The notes under the pieces: generated by a model
Seen by the model: only the letters and a program-made list of their open reading frames with translations
Databases searched by the model: none
Told to the model about the DNA's origin: nothing
Origin: an uncultured Alphaproteobacteria bacterium
GTDB taxonomy: Bacteria; Pseudomonadota; Alphaproteobacteria; MPNO01; UBA2964
DNA length: 34,390 nt
NCBI GenBank assembly: GCA_938048165.1
Contig: CALIBP010000175.1
Location: forward strand, 1 to 34,390
Direction of reading: 5' to 3'
Translations under genes and position numbers: made by a program
In this document: in pieces, positions 23,220 through 32,430 of the stretch
Layout of the letters: each line of letters starts with the position of its first letter
How positions within the stretch are numbered: the first letter of the stretch is position 1

Positions 23220-24086
23220 TCACGGCCATTTAGCGACAGGAGGCATAGACATCAAAATTGCTTCGACATTGCCTCCGGTTTTAAGTCCAAATTTTGTGCC
23301 GCGGTCATGCAGGAGATTAAATTCCACGTAGCGTCCGCGTTTTACCAGCTGCTGTTCTCGCTGGTCTGCTGTCCAGTCTTGATCTTTGCGGGTCCTTACA
23401 ATCGAAGGATAGGTTTCTAGGAATGTACGCCCGACGTTTTGAGTGAAGGCAAAGTCTGCTTCCCAATCTCCTGAATCAACATAATCGTAAAAGATTCCGC
23501 CGATGCCGCGAGGTTCCTCACGATGCGGAAGATAAAAATACTCATCACACCATTTTTTGAATTTTTCATAATAGGCACCATCATGGGCGTCACATACTTC
23601 CTTTAGCGCTGTATGGAATTCACTGGCGGCGGCTTCGTCGGCGAGCATCGGTGTTAAATCCGTTCCGCCGCCAAACCATGATTTTGAGGTCGAAATAAAA
23701 CGCGTGTTCATATGAACGGCGGGAACCAGTGGCGAACTCATATGGGCGACTAAAGAAATGCCGGCCGCCCAAAACTCGGGGTTCTCCTCTGCGCCGGGAA
23801 TTTCTTTGCGAAACTCTGGGGAGAATTCGCCATGGACCGCTGAAATATTGACCCCGACTTTTTCAAATACGCGTCCGTGCATGACTGACATCGTCCCGCC
23901 ACCACCATCTGCGCCGGTATGATCCTGCCGATCCCATGTTTTGCGCTGGAACTTTCCGGGCGGTGCTTCTGAGTTTCCGGCCCCGCCCTCTTGTTCTATG
24001 GCCTCAAACTCCGCACAGATTAGGTCTCGAAGTTCGGCAAACCATTCGGTCGCGACAGCCTTTTTTTCGTCGAGTGTCCGGGTCAT
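23220..24086 (-). CDS. hemF: Oxygen-dependent coproporphyrinogen III oxidase
   Basis: A 288-residue enzyme that converts coproporphyrinogen III to protoporphyrinogen IX with O2 in haem synthesis. Family landmarks are [29 protein letters not shown] (His125), the [11 protein letters not shown] stretch, [24 protein letters not shown] and [18 protein letters not shown]. Length is normal. Its start overlaps the trmL stop by four bases. It indicates aerobic growth and fits its place beside the cytochrome bc1 genes, which need haem. Confidence 0.96.
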   Translation of the reverse strand: MTRTLDEKKAVATEWFAELRDLICAEFEAIEQEGGAGNSEAPPGKFQRKTWDRQDHTGADGGGGTMSVMHGRVFEKVGVNISAVHGEFSPEFRKEIPGAEENPEFWAAGISLVAHMSSPLVPAVHMNTRFISTSKSWFGGGTDLTPMLADEAAASEFHTALKEVCDAHDGAYYEKFKKWCDEYFYLPHREEPRGIGGIFYDYVDSGDWEADFAFTQNVGRTFLETYPSIVRTRKDQDWTADQREQQLVKRGRYVEFNLLHDRGTKFGLKTGGNVEAILMSMPPVAKWP

Positions 24087-24553
24087 TCTGAAATTCCTGT
24101 GGCAAATCGATTTGTCTGTCTTAAGGCTTCACCCAACACCATTGCACTAGCCATGGCAATATTCAGCGATCTCGTTCCGTTTGCCATAGGGATTCGTAGC
24201 CTGGCAAGCGCCGCCTCGTGCACTTCAGGAGGGGCACCTGCACTTTCTCTGCCCAACAGCAACCTGTCATTGGGTTGGAATGCAAAGTCGCAATAGGGAA
24301 CGTCTCCTGACGTGGTCAGCAAAATAAGCCGATCACCCCTTTCGGAACAGTTTTTGTAAAAATGATCCCATGAGATATGGCGCGTTAAATCGACCTGATC
24401 GAGATAGTCCATGCCAGATCGCCGCAGCCGCCTGTCGTCCAGAACAAAGCCACAAGGTTCGATAATGTCCACACCGACATTCATGCAGGCAGCCATCCTC
24501 AGGATGGTGCCGGTATTTTGAGGGATATCAGGTTGGTAAAGCGCTATTCGCAT
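24083..24553 (-). CDS. trmL: tRNA (cytidine(34)-2'-O)-methyltransferase, SPOUT family
   Basis: A 156-residue SPOUT enzyme that methylates the ribose of the wobble base in certain leucine tRNAs using S-adenosylmethionine. [11 protein letters not shown] at 11-22, [11 protein letters not shown] at 98-108 and [16 protein letters not shown] at 120-135 are the knot motifs. Length matches the minimal TrmL. It is the first gene of a minus-strand operon with hemF and is divergent from petA across 198 bases. Confidence 0.94.
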   Translation of the reverse strand: MRIALYQPDIPQNTGTILRMAACMNVGVDIIEPCGFVLDDRRLRRSGMDYLDQVDLTRHISWDHFYKNCSERGDRLILLTTSGDVPYCDFAFQPNDRLLLGRESAGAPPEVHEAALARLRIPMANGTRSLNIAMASAMVLGEALRQTNRFATGISE

Positions 24554-24604
24554 AGTTAATGATCGGTTAATGACCTTTGCATTAAGGTTGTTGTCGATTA
24601 TACC

Positions 24605-24667
24605 CGTGCCCCGTTACAAGGGCACGTATTGCTAGCGTTCCAGGCTTGCTGCGGCGTAAGGCCGCAG
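24605..24667. promoter_or_regulatory. Two hairpins in the trmL-petA divergent region
   Basis: CGTGCCC (24605-24611) pairs with GGGCACG (24620-24626) around an eight-base loop. CTGCGGC (24649-24655) pairs with GCCGCAG (24661-24667) around GTAAG. Both lie in non-coding DNA upstream of petA. They may be leader structures or attenuators; neither has a proper T-tract. Confidence 0.5.
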
Positions 24668-24679
24668 TGTTTGAATCTA

Positions 24680-24707
24680 CTGGTACGTTAATGATATCTG
24701 GTACGTT
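24680..24707 (+). repeat. Direct repeat CTGGTACGTT x2 upstream of petA
   Basis: CTGGTACGTT occurs at 24680-24689 and again, perfectly, at 24698-24707, 18 bases apart. It lies 45-72 bases before the petA start. It could be a paired binding site for a regulator of the bc1 operon; no known regulator is assigned. Confidence 0.45.
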
Positions 24708-24751
24708 TGCAGAGCCGCGACCAGTGCGCGGATATAACCAAGAGGGACATA

Positions 24752-25315
24752 ATGGCGAGTTCTGCTGATACGGCCGGAGATGGCACTCACGGCGCCGAAG
24801 AAGGCGAAACCAGACGTGATTTTCTGATGCTGGCTACCGGGGCCTTTGGTGCCTTTGGTGCTGCTGCTGCGGCGTGGCCACTTATTGATCAGATGAACCC
24901 GGCGGCGGATACGCTGGCGGCATCCACGACTGAGGTCAATCTGGAACCCATCAAGCCCGGCCAAAGAATTTTGGTTAAATGGCAGGGTAAGCCAGTCTTT
25001 ATCGTGCGTCGGACCAAGGCACAGATAGAAGCAGCGGGCGGCGTCGACCTTGCCAACCTTCCAGACCCTGAAACCGATGCAAAGCGGGCGCAGAAACCAG
25101 AATGGTTGATTGTGGTCGGCGTCTGCACTCACCTGGGTTGCATTCCGTCAGGCACCAAGCAAGGCGAATTAAAAGGCGAGTTTGGCGGCTGGTTCTGCCC
25201 GTGCCATGGCTCTCATTACGATACATCAGGGCGGATCCGCAAAGGACCCGCACCCAAAAATCTTCCGGTCCCGGCATACAAGTTCTTGTCGGACAAGCTC
25301 GTTAAAATCGGTTAG
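24752..25315 (+). CDS. petA: Ubiquinol-cytochrome c reductase iron-sulfur (Rieske) subunit
   Basis: A 187-residue Rieske protein of complex III. A twin-arginine signal (TRRDFLML at 20-27) leads into the single membrane anchor at about 26-46. The [2Fe-2S] cluster ligands are Cys125 and His127 in CTHLGC and Cys149 and His152 in CPCHGSHYD, with Cys130 and Cys151 for the disulfide. The start at 24752 follows AGAGGGA; a longer frame to 24707 has no such site. It is the first gene of the petABC operon and takes electrons from ubiquinol to cytochrome c1. Confidence 0.96.
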   Translation: MASSADTAGDGTHGAEEGETRRDFLMLATGAFGAFGAAAAAWPLIDQMNPAADTLAASTTEVNLEPIKPGQRILVKWQGKPVFIVRRTKAQIEAAGGVDLANLPDPETDAKRAQKPEWLIVVGVCTHLGCIPSGTKQGELKGEFGGWFCPCHGSHYDTSGRIRKGPAPKNLPVPAYKFLSDKLVKIG

Positions 25316-25326
25316 GAGAAAACTGG

Positions 25327-26628
25327 ATGAGCGATTCAAAGTTTAAAAACCCAATCGTAGCCTGGATCGACTACCGGCTGCCGGTTTTTTCATTCATGGA
25401 GCATGAGCTTCATGAGTACCCCACGCCCAAGAATTTGAATTACTTTTGGAACTTCGGTTCCCTTGCCGGAATCATTCTGGTGATCATGATTGTCACCGGT
25501 ATTGTGCTGGCGATGCACTATACGGCGCATACCGCTTACGCCTTTGATTCAATCGAGCGTATTATGCGCGACGTCAATTATGGCTGGTTAATCCGCTATG
25601 TTCATATGAACGGTGCGTCGGCCTTCTTTATCGTGGTATTCATCCATATCTTCAGAGGAATGTATTTTGGATCCTATAAGTCGCCCCGCGAGATTTTGTG
25701 GATTTTGGGCGTTGTTATCCTGTTGATCATGATGGCGACAGCCTTCCTTGGGTATGTGCTTCCCTGGGGGCAAATGAGTTTCTGGGGCGCGACGGTTATT
25801 ACCAATCTGTTTTCGGCAATCCCCGTTGTTGGTGACTCTATAGTTACACTGCTTTGGGGCGGTTTCTCGGTTGATAACCCAACGTTGAACCGGTTCTTTA
25901 GCCTGCATTATTTATTACCATTTGTTTTGGTGGGGATCATTGTGCTTCATATTGTGGCGCTACATCAGCACGGCTCAAACAATCCGATTGGCATCGATAC
26001 AAAGTCACCGCAGGATACGATCCCGTTCCACCCTTATTATACGGTCAAGGACTTGTTCGGTTTAGGGGTTTTTTTGGTTCTGTTCTTCGGGTTTGTGTTC
26101 TTCGCACCGAACTTCCTTGGACACCCTGATAATTACATCGAGGCCAACCCGCTGGTGACGCCGCCACATATCGTGCCTGAATGGTATTTCCTCCCGTTCT
26201 ACGCAATTTTGCGGTCGTTCACTGCAGATGCCCTCATTTATCTCCCAATTTCATGGTTGATGTCAGCCAAGTTGGCTGGCGTATTGGCGATGTTTGCGTC
26301 AATCATGGTGCTGTTTATCCTGCCATGGCTCGATCACTCACCAGTTAGGAGTGCCCGTTTCCGGCCTTTATATAAGCAATTCTTCTGGTTGCTGGTTATC
26401 GATTGTATCATTCTCGGAATTTGCGGCGCGAAGCCAGCAGAGGAACCCTGGACATATATCTCCCAGGCGGCGACGGCTTATTACTTCCTGCACTTTATCG
26501 TCATCCTTCCGTTGCTGGGTTTCTTCGAAAAAACCAAACCTTTGCCAACAAGTATTAGTGAGCCAGTACTGAAAGGGGGTGGGGGTTTATCCTCTGCCGC
26601 CAGTGCGAAGCCGATGGAGAAGGCCTGA
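25327..26628 (+). CDS. petB: Cytochrome b subunit of the bc1 complex
   Basis: A 433-residue membrane protein with eight hydrophobic segments. The two b haems are held by His93 and His194, and His107 and His208 (in [30 protein letters not shown]). PEWY at 284-287 is the quinol-oxidation loop. Length and motifs are those of full-length alphaproteobacterial cytochrome b, not the split b6/subunit IV form. AGGAGAAAACTGG precedes the ATG. Its stop shares one base with petC. Confidence 0.97.
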   Translation: MSDSKFKNPIVAWIDYRLPVFSFMEHELHEYPTPKNLNYFWNFGSLAGIILVIMIVTGIVLAMHYTAHTAYAFDSIERIMRDVNYGWLIRYVHMNGASAFFIVVFIHIFRGMYFGSYKSPREILWILGVVILLIMMATAFLGYVLPWGQMSFWGATVITNLFSAIPVVGDSIVTLLWGGFSVDNPTLNRFFSLHYLLPFVLVGIIVLHIVALHQHGSNNPIGIDTKSPQDTIPFHPYYTVKDLFGLGVFLVLFFGFVFFAPNFLGHPDNYIEANPLVTPPHIVPEWYFLPFYAILRSFTADALIYLPISWLMSAKLAGVLAMFASIMVLFILPWLDHSPVRSARFRPLYKQFFWLLVIDCIILGICGAKPAEEPWTYISQAATAYYFLHFIVILPLLGFFEKTKPLPTSISEPVLKGGGGLSSAASAKPMEKA

Positions 26629-27389
26629 TGCGCAAATCTTTGATTAGCGTTGTCGCGGCTGTTGCTGTTCTCTCGTCCAGCGGTACCATGGCGGCAGGTG
26701 ATGCTGTGAAACCACCCAAGCAGGAATGGTCATTCTCGGGTCTCTTTGGCACGTTTGATCGTGGAGCCCTACAGCGTGGCTTTCAAGTCTATAACGAGGT
26801 TTGTGCCGCTTGCCATTCGGTACGCTTGTTGGCCTATCGGAATCTGATGGATATCGGCTTCACCGAAGATCACGTGAAAAAGATTGCGGCTGCCAAGGAG
26901 GTCACTGACGGCCCGAATGATGAAGGCGAGATGTTTCAACGTCCTGCTCGACCGAGCGACCGGTTTGTTAAACCTTTTCCAAATGAGGAGGCTGCGCGCG
27001 CAGGCAATAACGGTGCCTATCCACCGGATTTGACGCTTATGACCAAAGCAAGAGTAGGTGGTGCGGATTACGTACACGCGCTCCTCTCAGGCTACAAAGA
27101 GCCACCAAAAGAGAAGAAGCTCGCGGAGGGTATGTCCTACAATCTCTATTTCGCGGGTAATCAAATCGCAATGGCACCGCCGCTTAGCGAAGGTGCAGTT
27201 GAATACGCAGACAAGACCAAAGCGACGGTTTCTCAAATGGCGCACGATGTAACGACGTTCCTCGCCTGGGCCGCTGAGCCAGAGCTTGAGTGGCGCAAGC
27301 GGATGGGGGTCAAAGTGATCCTGTTCCTGCTTATTCTGACCGGTTTGCTTTATGGCGTGAAACGTAAGGTTTGGTCAGACCTCCATTAA
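26628..27389 (+). CDS. petC: Cytochrome c1 subunit of the bc1 complex
   Basis: A 253-residue protein with a signal peptide (about 1-23), covalent haem site CAACH at 59-63, the axial methionine Met182 in NQIAMAPPL, and a single C-terminal membrane anchor at about 228-244 ending in a positively charged KRK. It passes electrons from the Rieske protein to soluble cytochrome c. Its start is coupled to petB by a one-base overlap (TGATG). A strong terminator follows. Confidence 0.96.
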   Translation: MRKSLISVVAAVAVLSSSGTMAAGDAVKPPKQEWSFSGLFGTFDRGALQRGFQVYNEVCAACHSVRLLAYRNLMDIGFTEDHVKKIAAAKEVTDGPNDEGEMFQRPARPSDRFVKPFPNEEAARAGNNGAYPPDLTLMTKARVGGADYVHALLSGYKEPPKEKKLAEGMSYNLYFAGNQIAMAPPLSEGAVEYADKTKATVSQMAHDVTTFLAWAAEPELEWRKRMGVKVILFLLILTGLLYGVKRKVWSDLH

Positions 27390-27436
27390 ATAGGCAGGCG
27401 TTGGCTCTCGTGCTGATGCCTCTACTATGATAAATG

Positions 27437-27469
27437 AACCGGCGGTGAAATTTCATCGCCGGTTTTTTT
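27437..27469 (+). terminator. Rho-independent terminator after petC
   Basis: AACCGGCG pairs with CGCCGGTT, and the stem continues inward through TGA/TCA pairs with one wobble to a small loop. It is followed by TTTTT. The stem begins 47 bases after the petC stop, and it separates the bc1 operon from mtnP. Confidence 0.9.
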
Positions 27470-27487
27470 ATGGAACGTTGAAAGTTT

Positions 27488-28375
27488 ATGACAGATACAG
27501 CGAGCCCCCCTGTATTGGGCGTTATTGGTGGTAGCGGTCTCTACGACATTGATGGACTTTCTAATACGCGTTGGGAAACGATCGAAACGTCCTTCGGCGC
27601 ACCGTCGGATGATCTCTTGTTTGGCGAACTTGATGGCCAGCAGGTCGTGTTTTTGCCACGCCATGGCCGGGGACATAAAGTGCCCCCAAGCAGGCTAAAT
27701 TTTCGAGCTAATATCGAAGCTATGAAACGGGCTGGTTGCACAGAGATTATTTCGCTCAGTGCCGTCGGGTCTTTGAAGGAAGAATTGCCCCCAGGGACAT
27801 TTGTTATAGTTGATCAGTTTATTGACCGGACATTTGCCCGCGAAAAAAGTTTTTTTGGCGATGGGCTGGTGGCGCATGTATCGATGGCTGATCCCGCCTG
27901 TCAACGTCTTGGTAACCTGATCGAGCGAGCTGCTGGGGGGCTGTCGAATGAGACGGTACGCGATGGCACCTATCTGGTGATGGAGGGGCCACAGTTCTCT
28001 ACCCGGGCGGAAAGCAAGCTCTATCGGAGTTGGGGTTGTGACGTGATTGGCATGACCAACATGCCGGAAGCCAAGCTCGCTCGCGAAGCAGAGATATGTT
28101 ACGCGACCGTCGCAATGGTTACAGATTATGATTGCTGGCATCAGGATCATGACGACGTCACTGTAGAAACGGTCATCAAAGTGTTGATCGAGAACGCCGC
28201 CGCTGCGAAACAATTGGTGGTTAATTTGGCTCCGTTGATCGGTGGGCGGTCGACCCTTTGCGAGGCCGGCTGCCACAACGCCCTGGATGTCGCGATTATA
28301 ACGGCTCCTGAGGCCCGTGATCCCAAAATGACCGAGAAGCTCGACGTCATTGCCGGGCGGGTGTTACGCCAATGA
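27488..28375 (+). CDS. mtnP: S-methyl-5'-thioadenosine phosphorylase
   Basis: A 295-residue trimeric nucleoside phosphorylase that converts methylthioadenosine (or 5'-deoxyadenosine) and phosphate to adenine and methylthioribose-1-phosphate. [11 protein letters not shown] at 11-21 and PRHGRGH bind phosphate. [31 protein letters not shown] and TDYDCWH are the MTAP-type purine and ribose contacts; TDYDCW favours adenine specificity over the PNP pattern. The start at 27488 comes soon after the petC terminator. The last four bases overlap mtnA (ATGA). Confidence 0.93.
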   Translation: MTDTASPPVLGVIGGSGLYDIDGLSNTRWETIETSFGAPSDDLLFGELDGQQVVFLPRHGRGHKVPPSRLNFRANIEAMKRAGCTEIISLSAVGSLKEELPPGTFVIVDQFIDRTFAREKSFFGDGLVAHVSMADPACQRLGNLIERAAGGLSNETVRDGTYLVMEGPQFSTRAESKLYRSWGCDVIGMTNMPEAKLAREAEICYATVAMVTDYDCWHQDHDDVTVETVIKVLIENAAAAKQLVVNLAPLIGGRSTLCEAGCHNALDVAIITAPEARDPKMTEKLDVIAGRVLRQ

Positions 28376-29463
28376 ACGTCGATGGTGTGCCATTCCGGAC
28401 AATTTGGCTTGCCGATAATGGCGAAACTGTCGAGATCATTGATCAAACCCGGCTACCTCATGAGTTTATAACGCGCGCTCTGAATTCAGTTGAGGAGGCG
28501 GCGCATGCAATACGCTCCATGCAGGTCCGTGGCGCGCCACTGATCGGTGCGACAGCGGCATATGGCATATGCCTTGCGGTTCGCGCAGACGCCACTGACG
28601 GGGCATTGCAGTCTGCCTATAACCTTCTTCTTCAGACCCGCCCCACGGCGGTGAATTTACGCTGGGCACTCGACGATATGAAAGCGACCCTTGAACCACT
28701 CGCGGCGGGTGACCGGATAGAAGCTGCCTACCGTCGGGCAGCAGAAATTTGTGATGAAGATGTCGCGATGTGTCGCTCCATTGGTGACCATGGCGTGCAA
28801 CTCGTTCGTGATGCGTGGGATAAAATAGATCGGAGCCGTCCGGTCAATATTTTGACGCATTGTAATGCTGGTTGGCTGGCAACAGTCGATTGGGGGACTG
28901 CGACGGCGCCCATCTATGTCGCTCATGAACAAGAGATACCGGTGCATGTCTGGGTCGATGAAACCCGACCCCGCAATCAGGGTGCAGGACTTACCGCCTG
29001 GGAGCTGGGTCAGCACGGCGTGCCGCATACAGTTATCGTCGATAATGCGGGTGGGCATGTCATGCAACAGGGTGATATCGATCTTTTGATCACTGGAACC
29101 GACCGGACGACAGCTTCTGGAGATGTAGCCAATAAAATCGGTACTTATCTGAAAGCCCTGGCGGCGCGAGACAATGACGTGCCGTTCTATGTTGGGCTGC
29201 CAGGGCCAACGATAGACTGGACGATTAGCAACGGTCGAGATATTCCGATTGAAGAACGTGATCCTGCGGAGGTTACGAGCATCACTGGCAGAACAGCGCA
29301 GGGAACGATAGAAACCGTTTCGGTTACGCCGCCGGGGAGTGCAGCTGCGAATTACGGGTTTGATGTAACACCGGCGCGGCTCGTCACCCGTTTGATTACG
29401 GAACGCGGTATTTGCGAGGCGACAACAGAAGGGTTGTTGGGCCTCTATCCGGAGAACAGATAG
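28372..29463 (+). CDS. mtnA: S-methyl-5-thioribose-1-phosphate isomerase
   Basis: A 363-residue enzyme of the eIF2B-like fold that turns methylthioribose-1-phosphate into methylthioribulose-1-phosphate. Landmarks are [15 protein letters not shown] at 51-65, the catalytic cysteine Cys164 in [29 protein letters not shown], and the catalytic Asp244 in [19 protein letters not shown]. It is coupled to mtnP by a four-base overlap and stops 8 bases before the aldolase/dehydrogenase gene. The classical next enzymes (mtnB, mtnC/mtnW, mtnD) are not in the window. Confidence 0.95.
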   Translation: MNVDGVPFRTIWLADNGETVEIIDQTRLPHEFITRALNSVEEAAHAIRSMQVRGAPLIGATAAYGICLAVRADATDGALQSAYNLLLQTRPTAVNLRWALDDMKATLEPLAAGDRIEAAYRRAAEICDEDVAMCRSIGDHGVQLVRDAWDKIDRSRPVNILTHCNAGWLATVDWGTATAPIYVAHEQEIPVHVWVDETRPRNQGAGLTAWELGQHGVPHTVIVDNAGGHVMQQGDIDLLITGTDRTTASGDVANKIGTYLKALAARDNDVPFYVGLPGPTIDWTISNGRDIPIEERDPAEVTSITGRTAQGTIETVSVTPPGSAAANYGFDVTPARLVTRLITERGICEATTEGLLGLYPENR

Positions 29464-29471
29464 GAAGTACG

Positions 29472-31517
29472 ATGGAAAATCTCTGGTCCGACAAAGATGC
29501 AGAAAGCTATATCGCTCAATTTATGAGCAATGAAGTAAATCAGGATGTTGCCCTGCGGGTTTACACTTCGCGCCTGCTCGGCGGCGAACCCAGGCTGGTA
29601 CTCCATGGTGGCGGCAATACCTCCGTGAAAACGACGATGCCGGATATGCTAGGGCAAGACACCGATGTTCTTTGCGTCAAAGGATCTGGCTGGGACCTGG
29701 GTGATATAGAACCTCCCGGACTGCCGGCGGTTCGGTTGGAGCCTATCCGGCAGCTGGCGGCCCTTTCTGCATTGTCCGATGAGGGCATGGTCAATGCCCA
29801 GCGGATCAATCTATTGGATTCATCTGCACCGAATCCGTCAGTTGAGACCCTGCTGCATGCCTTTTTGCCGCACAAATTTGTTGATCATACACATGCCAAT
29901 GCCGTCCTGGCACTGACAGATCAGGAAGGTGGTGACGATATTTGCCGAGAGGTATTTGGTAATCGCATGGGGTACGTTCCCTATATTATGCCGGGCTTTG
30001 CTCTGGCAAAGAAAGCCAAAGAGGTATTTGAACAGGACGCTGTTGTTGAGGGGTTGATCCTCCTCAAACACGGCATTTTCAGTTTTGGAGATACGGCTCA
30101 GGAATCCTATGAACGCATGATCGAGATGGTCTCGCTTGCGGAATCTGAGATCGAAAAACGGCGATCTCGCAGTTTTTCGAGCATTGAGATGCCAGCTCAG
30201 ATGGCTTCAGTGGCGCAAATTGCCCCTATTATTCGGGGGCTATGTGCGATGGAAACCGGTACTAATGCGCAGCGCCTGGTTATGGATTTTCGGACCAATG
30301 AGGCGATCATTAACTATGTTGCTGATGCTAATTTAGGACGGTTTAGTCAGCAGGGAACTGTGACCCCGGATCATGTTATTCGGACGAAACCAAACCCGCT
30401 CGTTACGCCCGTGCCAGAGGCGGGCAAGCTTGAAGAATTTGCTGCGGGGGCCCGCGAAGCCGTCGAGAGTTACATTGCTGAGTATCACGCCTATTTTGCA
30501 CGCAATAATAAAACTCAGGCGACGCCAAAGACCGAACTTGACCCAATGCCGCGGGTTATTCTGGTGCCGGGTGTCGGGTTGTTTGGCCTCGGCAATAGCG
30601 CTGGTGCCGCATCAGTTGCGGCCGATCTGGCAGAAACAAATATCGACGTGATCACTGATGTTGAGGCGATGGGTAGCTATGAGGTCATTCCGGAGGCGGA
30701 TATTTTCGATATTGAATACTGGTCACTCGAACAGGCCAAACTCGGGAAATCGGCGGAAAAACCTCTGCAACGACAAATCGCGGCCATAACTGGTGGCGGG
30801 TCTGGCATTGGCGCGGCGACGGCACGAGCCTTTGCTGCAGCTGGTGCCGTTGTGGTTGTCCTCGATCGTGACGAGGTTGCCGCTCAGGAGGTAGCTAACG
30901 CAATTGGTGGGTTAGGTCTCGCCTGTGATGTCACTGATACAGTTTCTGTATCGCAAGCCTTCGATACAATCTGTGAGCGTTTCGGTGGCCTTGATCTGTT
31001 GGTATCCAACGCCGGCGCAGCATGGCAGGGGAAAATTGGTGAGGTCGATGATGAGATTTTGCGCGAGAGCTTCGAGTTAAATTTCTTTGCGCATCAATCG
31101 GTTGCCAAGGCCGCTGTCGGCATTATGAAGGCGCAAGGCACTGGTGGATGCTTGCTGTTCAATACATCCAAGCAGGCGATTAACCCGGGTCCTGATTTTG
31201 GACCGTACGGGCTACCGAAAGCAGCGACCTTGTTCCTCATGAAACAATATGCGTTGGATTACGGTTCCGATGGCATTCGATCTAACGCTGTTAATGCTGA
31301 TCGTATTCGCACGGGTTTGCTCGATGATGAGATGATAGCGGTCCGCTCGCAGGCACGTGGTGTTTCGGAAGCCGAATATATGGGCGGTAATTTGCTGGGC
31401 CGTGAGGTCTTGGCCGAGGACGTTGCCAAGGCATTCCTTGATTTAGCACTGGCGGAAAAGACGACGGCGGCGATTGTCACGGTGGATGGTGGCAATATCG
31501 CGGCCTCGTTAAGATAG
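29472..31517 (+). CDS. Bifunctional class II aldolase / short-chain dehydrogenase
   Basis: A 681-residue fusion. The N-terminal part is a class II sugar-phosphate aldolase: HGGGNTSVK at 45-53 binds phosphate, and His139, His141 and His200 (in DHTHAN and LKHGIF) are the zinc ligands. A linker ends in SYEVIPEADIFDIEYW. From about residue 433 there is an SDR with TGGGSGIG at 440-447, NAG at 513-515, Ser566 and Tyr579-xxx-Lys583. The related Bacillus fusion splits rhamnulose-1-phosphate and oxidises lactaldehyde. Here the gene follows mtnP-mtnA by 8 bases with AGGAAG before its ATG. So the likely substrate is methylthioribulose-1-phosphate or 5-deoxyribulose-1-phosphate, with the SDR acting on the released aldehyde. 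That substrate is inference; the fold assignments are firm. Confidence 0.9.
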   Translation: MENLWSDKDAESYIAQFMSNEVNQDVALRVYTSRLLGGEPRLVLHGGGNTSVKTTMPDMLGQDTDVLCVKGSGWDLGDIEPPGLPAVRLEPIRQLAALSALSDEGMVNAQRINLLDSSAPNPSVETLLHAFLPHKFVDHTHANAVLALTDQEGGDDICREVFGNRMGYVPYIMPGFALAKKAKEVFEQDAVVEGLILLKHGIFSFGDTAQESYERMIEMVSLAESEIEKRRSRSFSSIEMPAQMASVAQIAPIIRGLCAMETGTNAQRLVMDFRTNEAIINYVADANLGRFSQQGTVTPDHVIRTKPNPLVTPVPEAGKLEEFAAGAREAVESYIAEYHAYFARNNKTQATPKTELDPMPRVILVPGVGLFGLGNSAGAASVAADLAETNIDVITDVEAMGSYEVIPEADIFDIEYWSLEQAKLGKSAEKPLQRQIAAITGGGSGIGAATARAFAAAGAVVVVLDRDEVAAQEVANAIGGLGLACDVTDTVSVSQAFDTICERFGGLDLLVSNAGAAWQGKIGEVDDEILRESFELNFFAHQSVAKAAVGIMKAQGTGGCLLFNTSKQAINPGPDFGPYGLPKAATLFLMKQYALDYGSDGIRSNAVNADRIRTGLLDDEMIAVRSQARGVSEAEYMGGNLLGREVLAEDVAKAFLDLALAEKTTAAIVTVDGGNIAASLR

Positions 31518-31521
31518 GAAA

Positions 31522-31549
31522 AAGCCCCGGACCTTGCGGGCCGGGGCTT
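31522..31549. terminator. Bidirectional terminator between aldolase/SDR and dienelactone hydrolase genes
   Basis: AAGCCCCGG and CCGGGGCTT form a nine-pair stem around ACCTTGCGGG. On the minus strand it runs into CTTTTTCC, a fair T-tract; on plus the T-tract is poor. It lies between two convergent genes and probably serves mainly the minus-strand one. Confidence 0.8.
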
Positions 31550-31573
31550 CGTCTCTAAATTACCTAACAGCAA

Positions 31574-32245
31574 TCAGCCGACATGTTGGCCGAAATGGTC
31601 AAGTGTCCGCTTGTGAGCGCGTTCGCATGCACCCTGATTGTAGCTTTCCCGGTCGTCACAGCAGAAGCCGTGTCCCGCGTCGTCATAGACGTAGCAGGGG
31701 ATGTCGGGGTGGGCTTCCTTGATCTCAGCAACCTGGTTCAGCGGGATACCGCCGTCTTTGTCACCAAAGTTAAAGATCACGGGCACTTTCGGTGTGTCAT
31801 CGCGCTTGGCATGGATGCCACCGCCATAGAAGGTTGATGCCGCTGCCAGGCCATCGCATTTGCAAGCCGCAAGCCAGCTGACATAGCCACCGAAGCAATA
31901 GCCAACAATGCCGACTTTACCGGCGCTTGAAACGTCGTTGATGGCAGCCTGAACGTCGTTCTGAATTCCGTCATCATCGAGACTGCCGCGTGTGTCACGG
32001 CCCTTGCCAAAGTCATCCTGACCATAGCCGAGCTCAAGGCCTTTTTCCTTACGGTCAAACAAAGCTGGTGCGATAGCGACATATCCATTCTTGGCGAATT
32101 CATCGACGAGGTTCTTGATGTGCTGATTGACTCCAAAAATTTCCTGAATGACGACAACGCCACCTTTGGCAGAGCCTGACGGTTCTGCCTTGTAGGCGCC
32201 AAGCGTATGGCCATCGGCTGTGGTTAGTTCGGTCATAGATCCCAT
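31574..32245 (-). CDS. Dienelactone hydrolase family protein
   Basis: A 223-residue alpha/beta hydrolase with a cysteine nucleophile. Glu36 in QEIFG, Cys117 in GYCFGG, an aspartate in GDKDGGIP (162 or 164) and His192 in DAGHGFCC match the dienelactone hydrolase set. True family members open dienelactones from chlorocatechol breakdown, but many paralogues act on other esters, so the substrate is uncertain. The start at 32245 is preceded by GGGAGAG; a second ATG lies three codons on, and the frame is open to 32383. It is monocistronic as far as visible, divergent from the lipoprotein gene over 185 bases. Confidence 0.88.
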   Translation of the reverse strand: MGSMTELTTADGHTLGAYKAEPSGSAKGGVVVIQEIFGVNQHIKNLVDEFAKNGYVAIAPALFDRKEKGLELGYGQDDFGKGRDTRGSLDDDGIQNDVQAAINDVSSAGKVGIVGYCFGGYVSWLAACKCDGLAAASTFYGGGIHAKRDDTPKVPVIFNFGDKDGGIPLNQVAEIKEAHPDIPCYVYDDAGHGFCCDDRESYNQGACERAHKRTLDHFGQHVG

Positions 32246-32430
32246 TTTTCTCTCCCTGAAAGGCACCGCGACAGATTCGCGGTCAAAACTATAGACCGGC
32301 TTTTTTAAACGTTGATGACAGTATGTGCAATGCGTGGTGAAGAATACCAAGCTCTCTTTTTTCGTGCTTGTCTCTATCGACATTCTCTTTTTACGGATTT
32401 AGAGTTTACCAAAAGTTGGGAGAGCTGGGG

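Noticed and set aside
27695-28276. A 193-codon open frame on minus
   Set aside because: Antisense of mtnP; residue make-up is not protein-like and no start signal is present.
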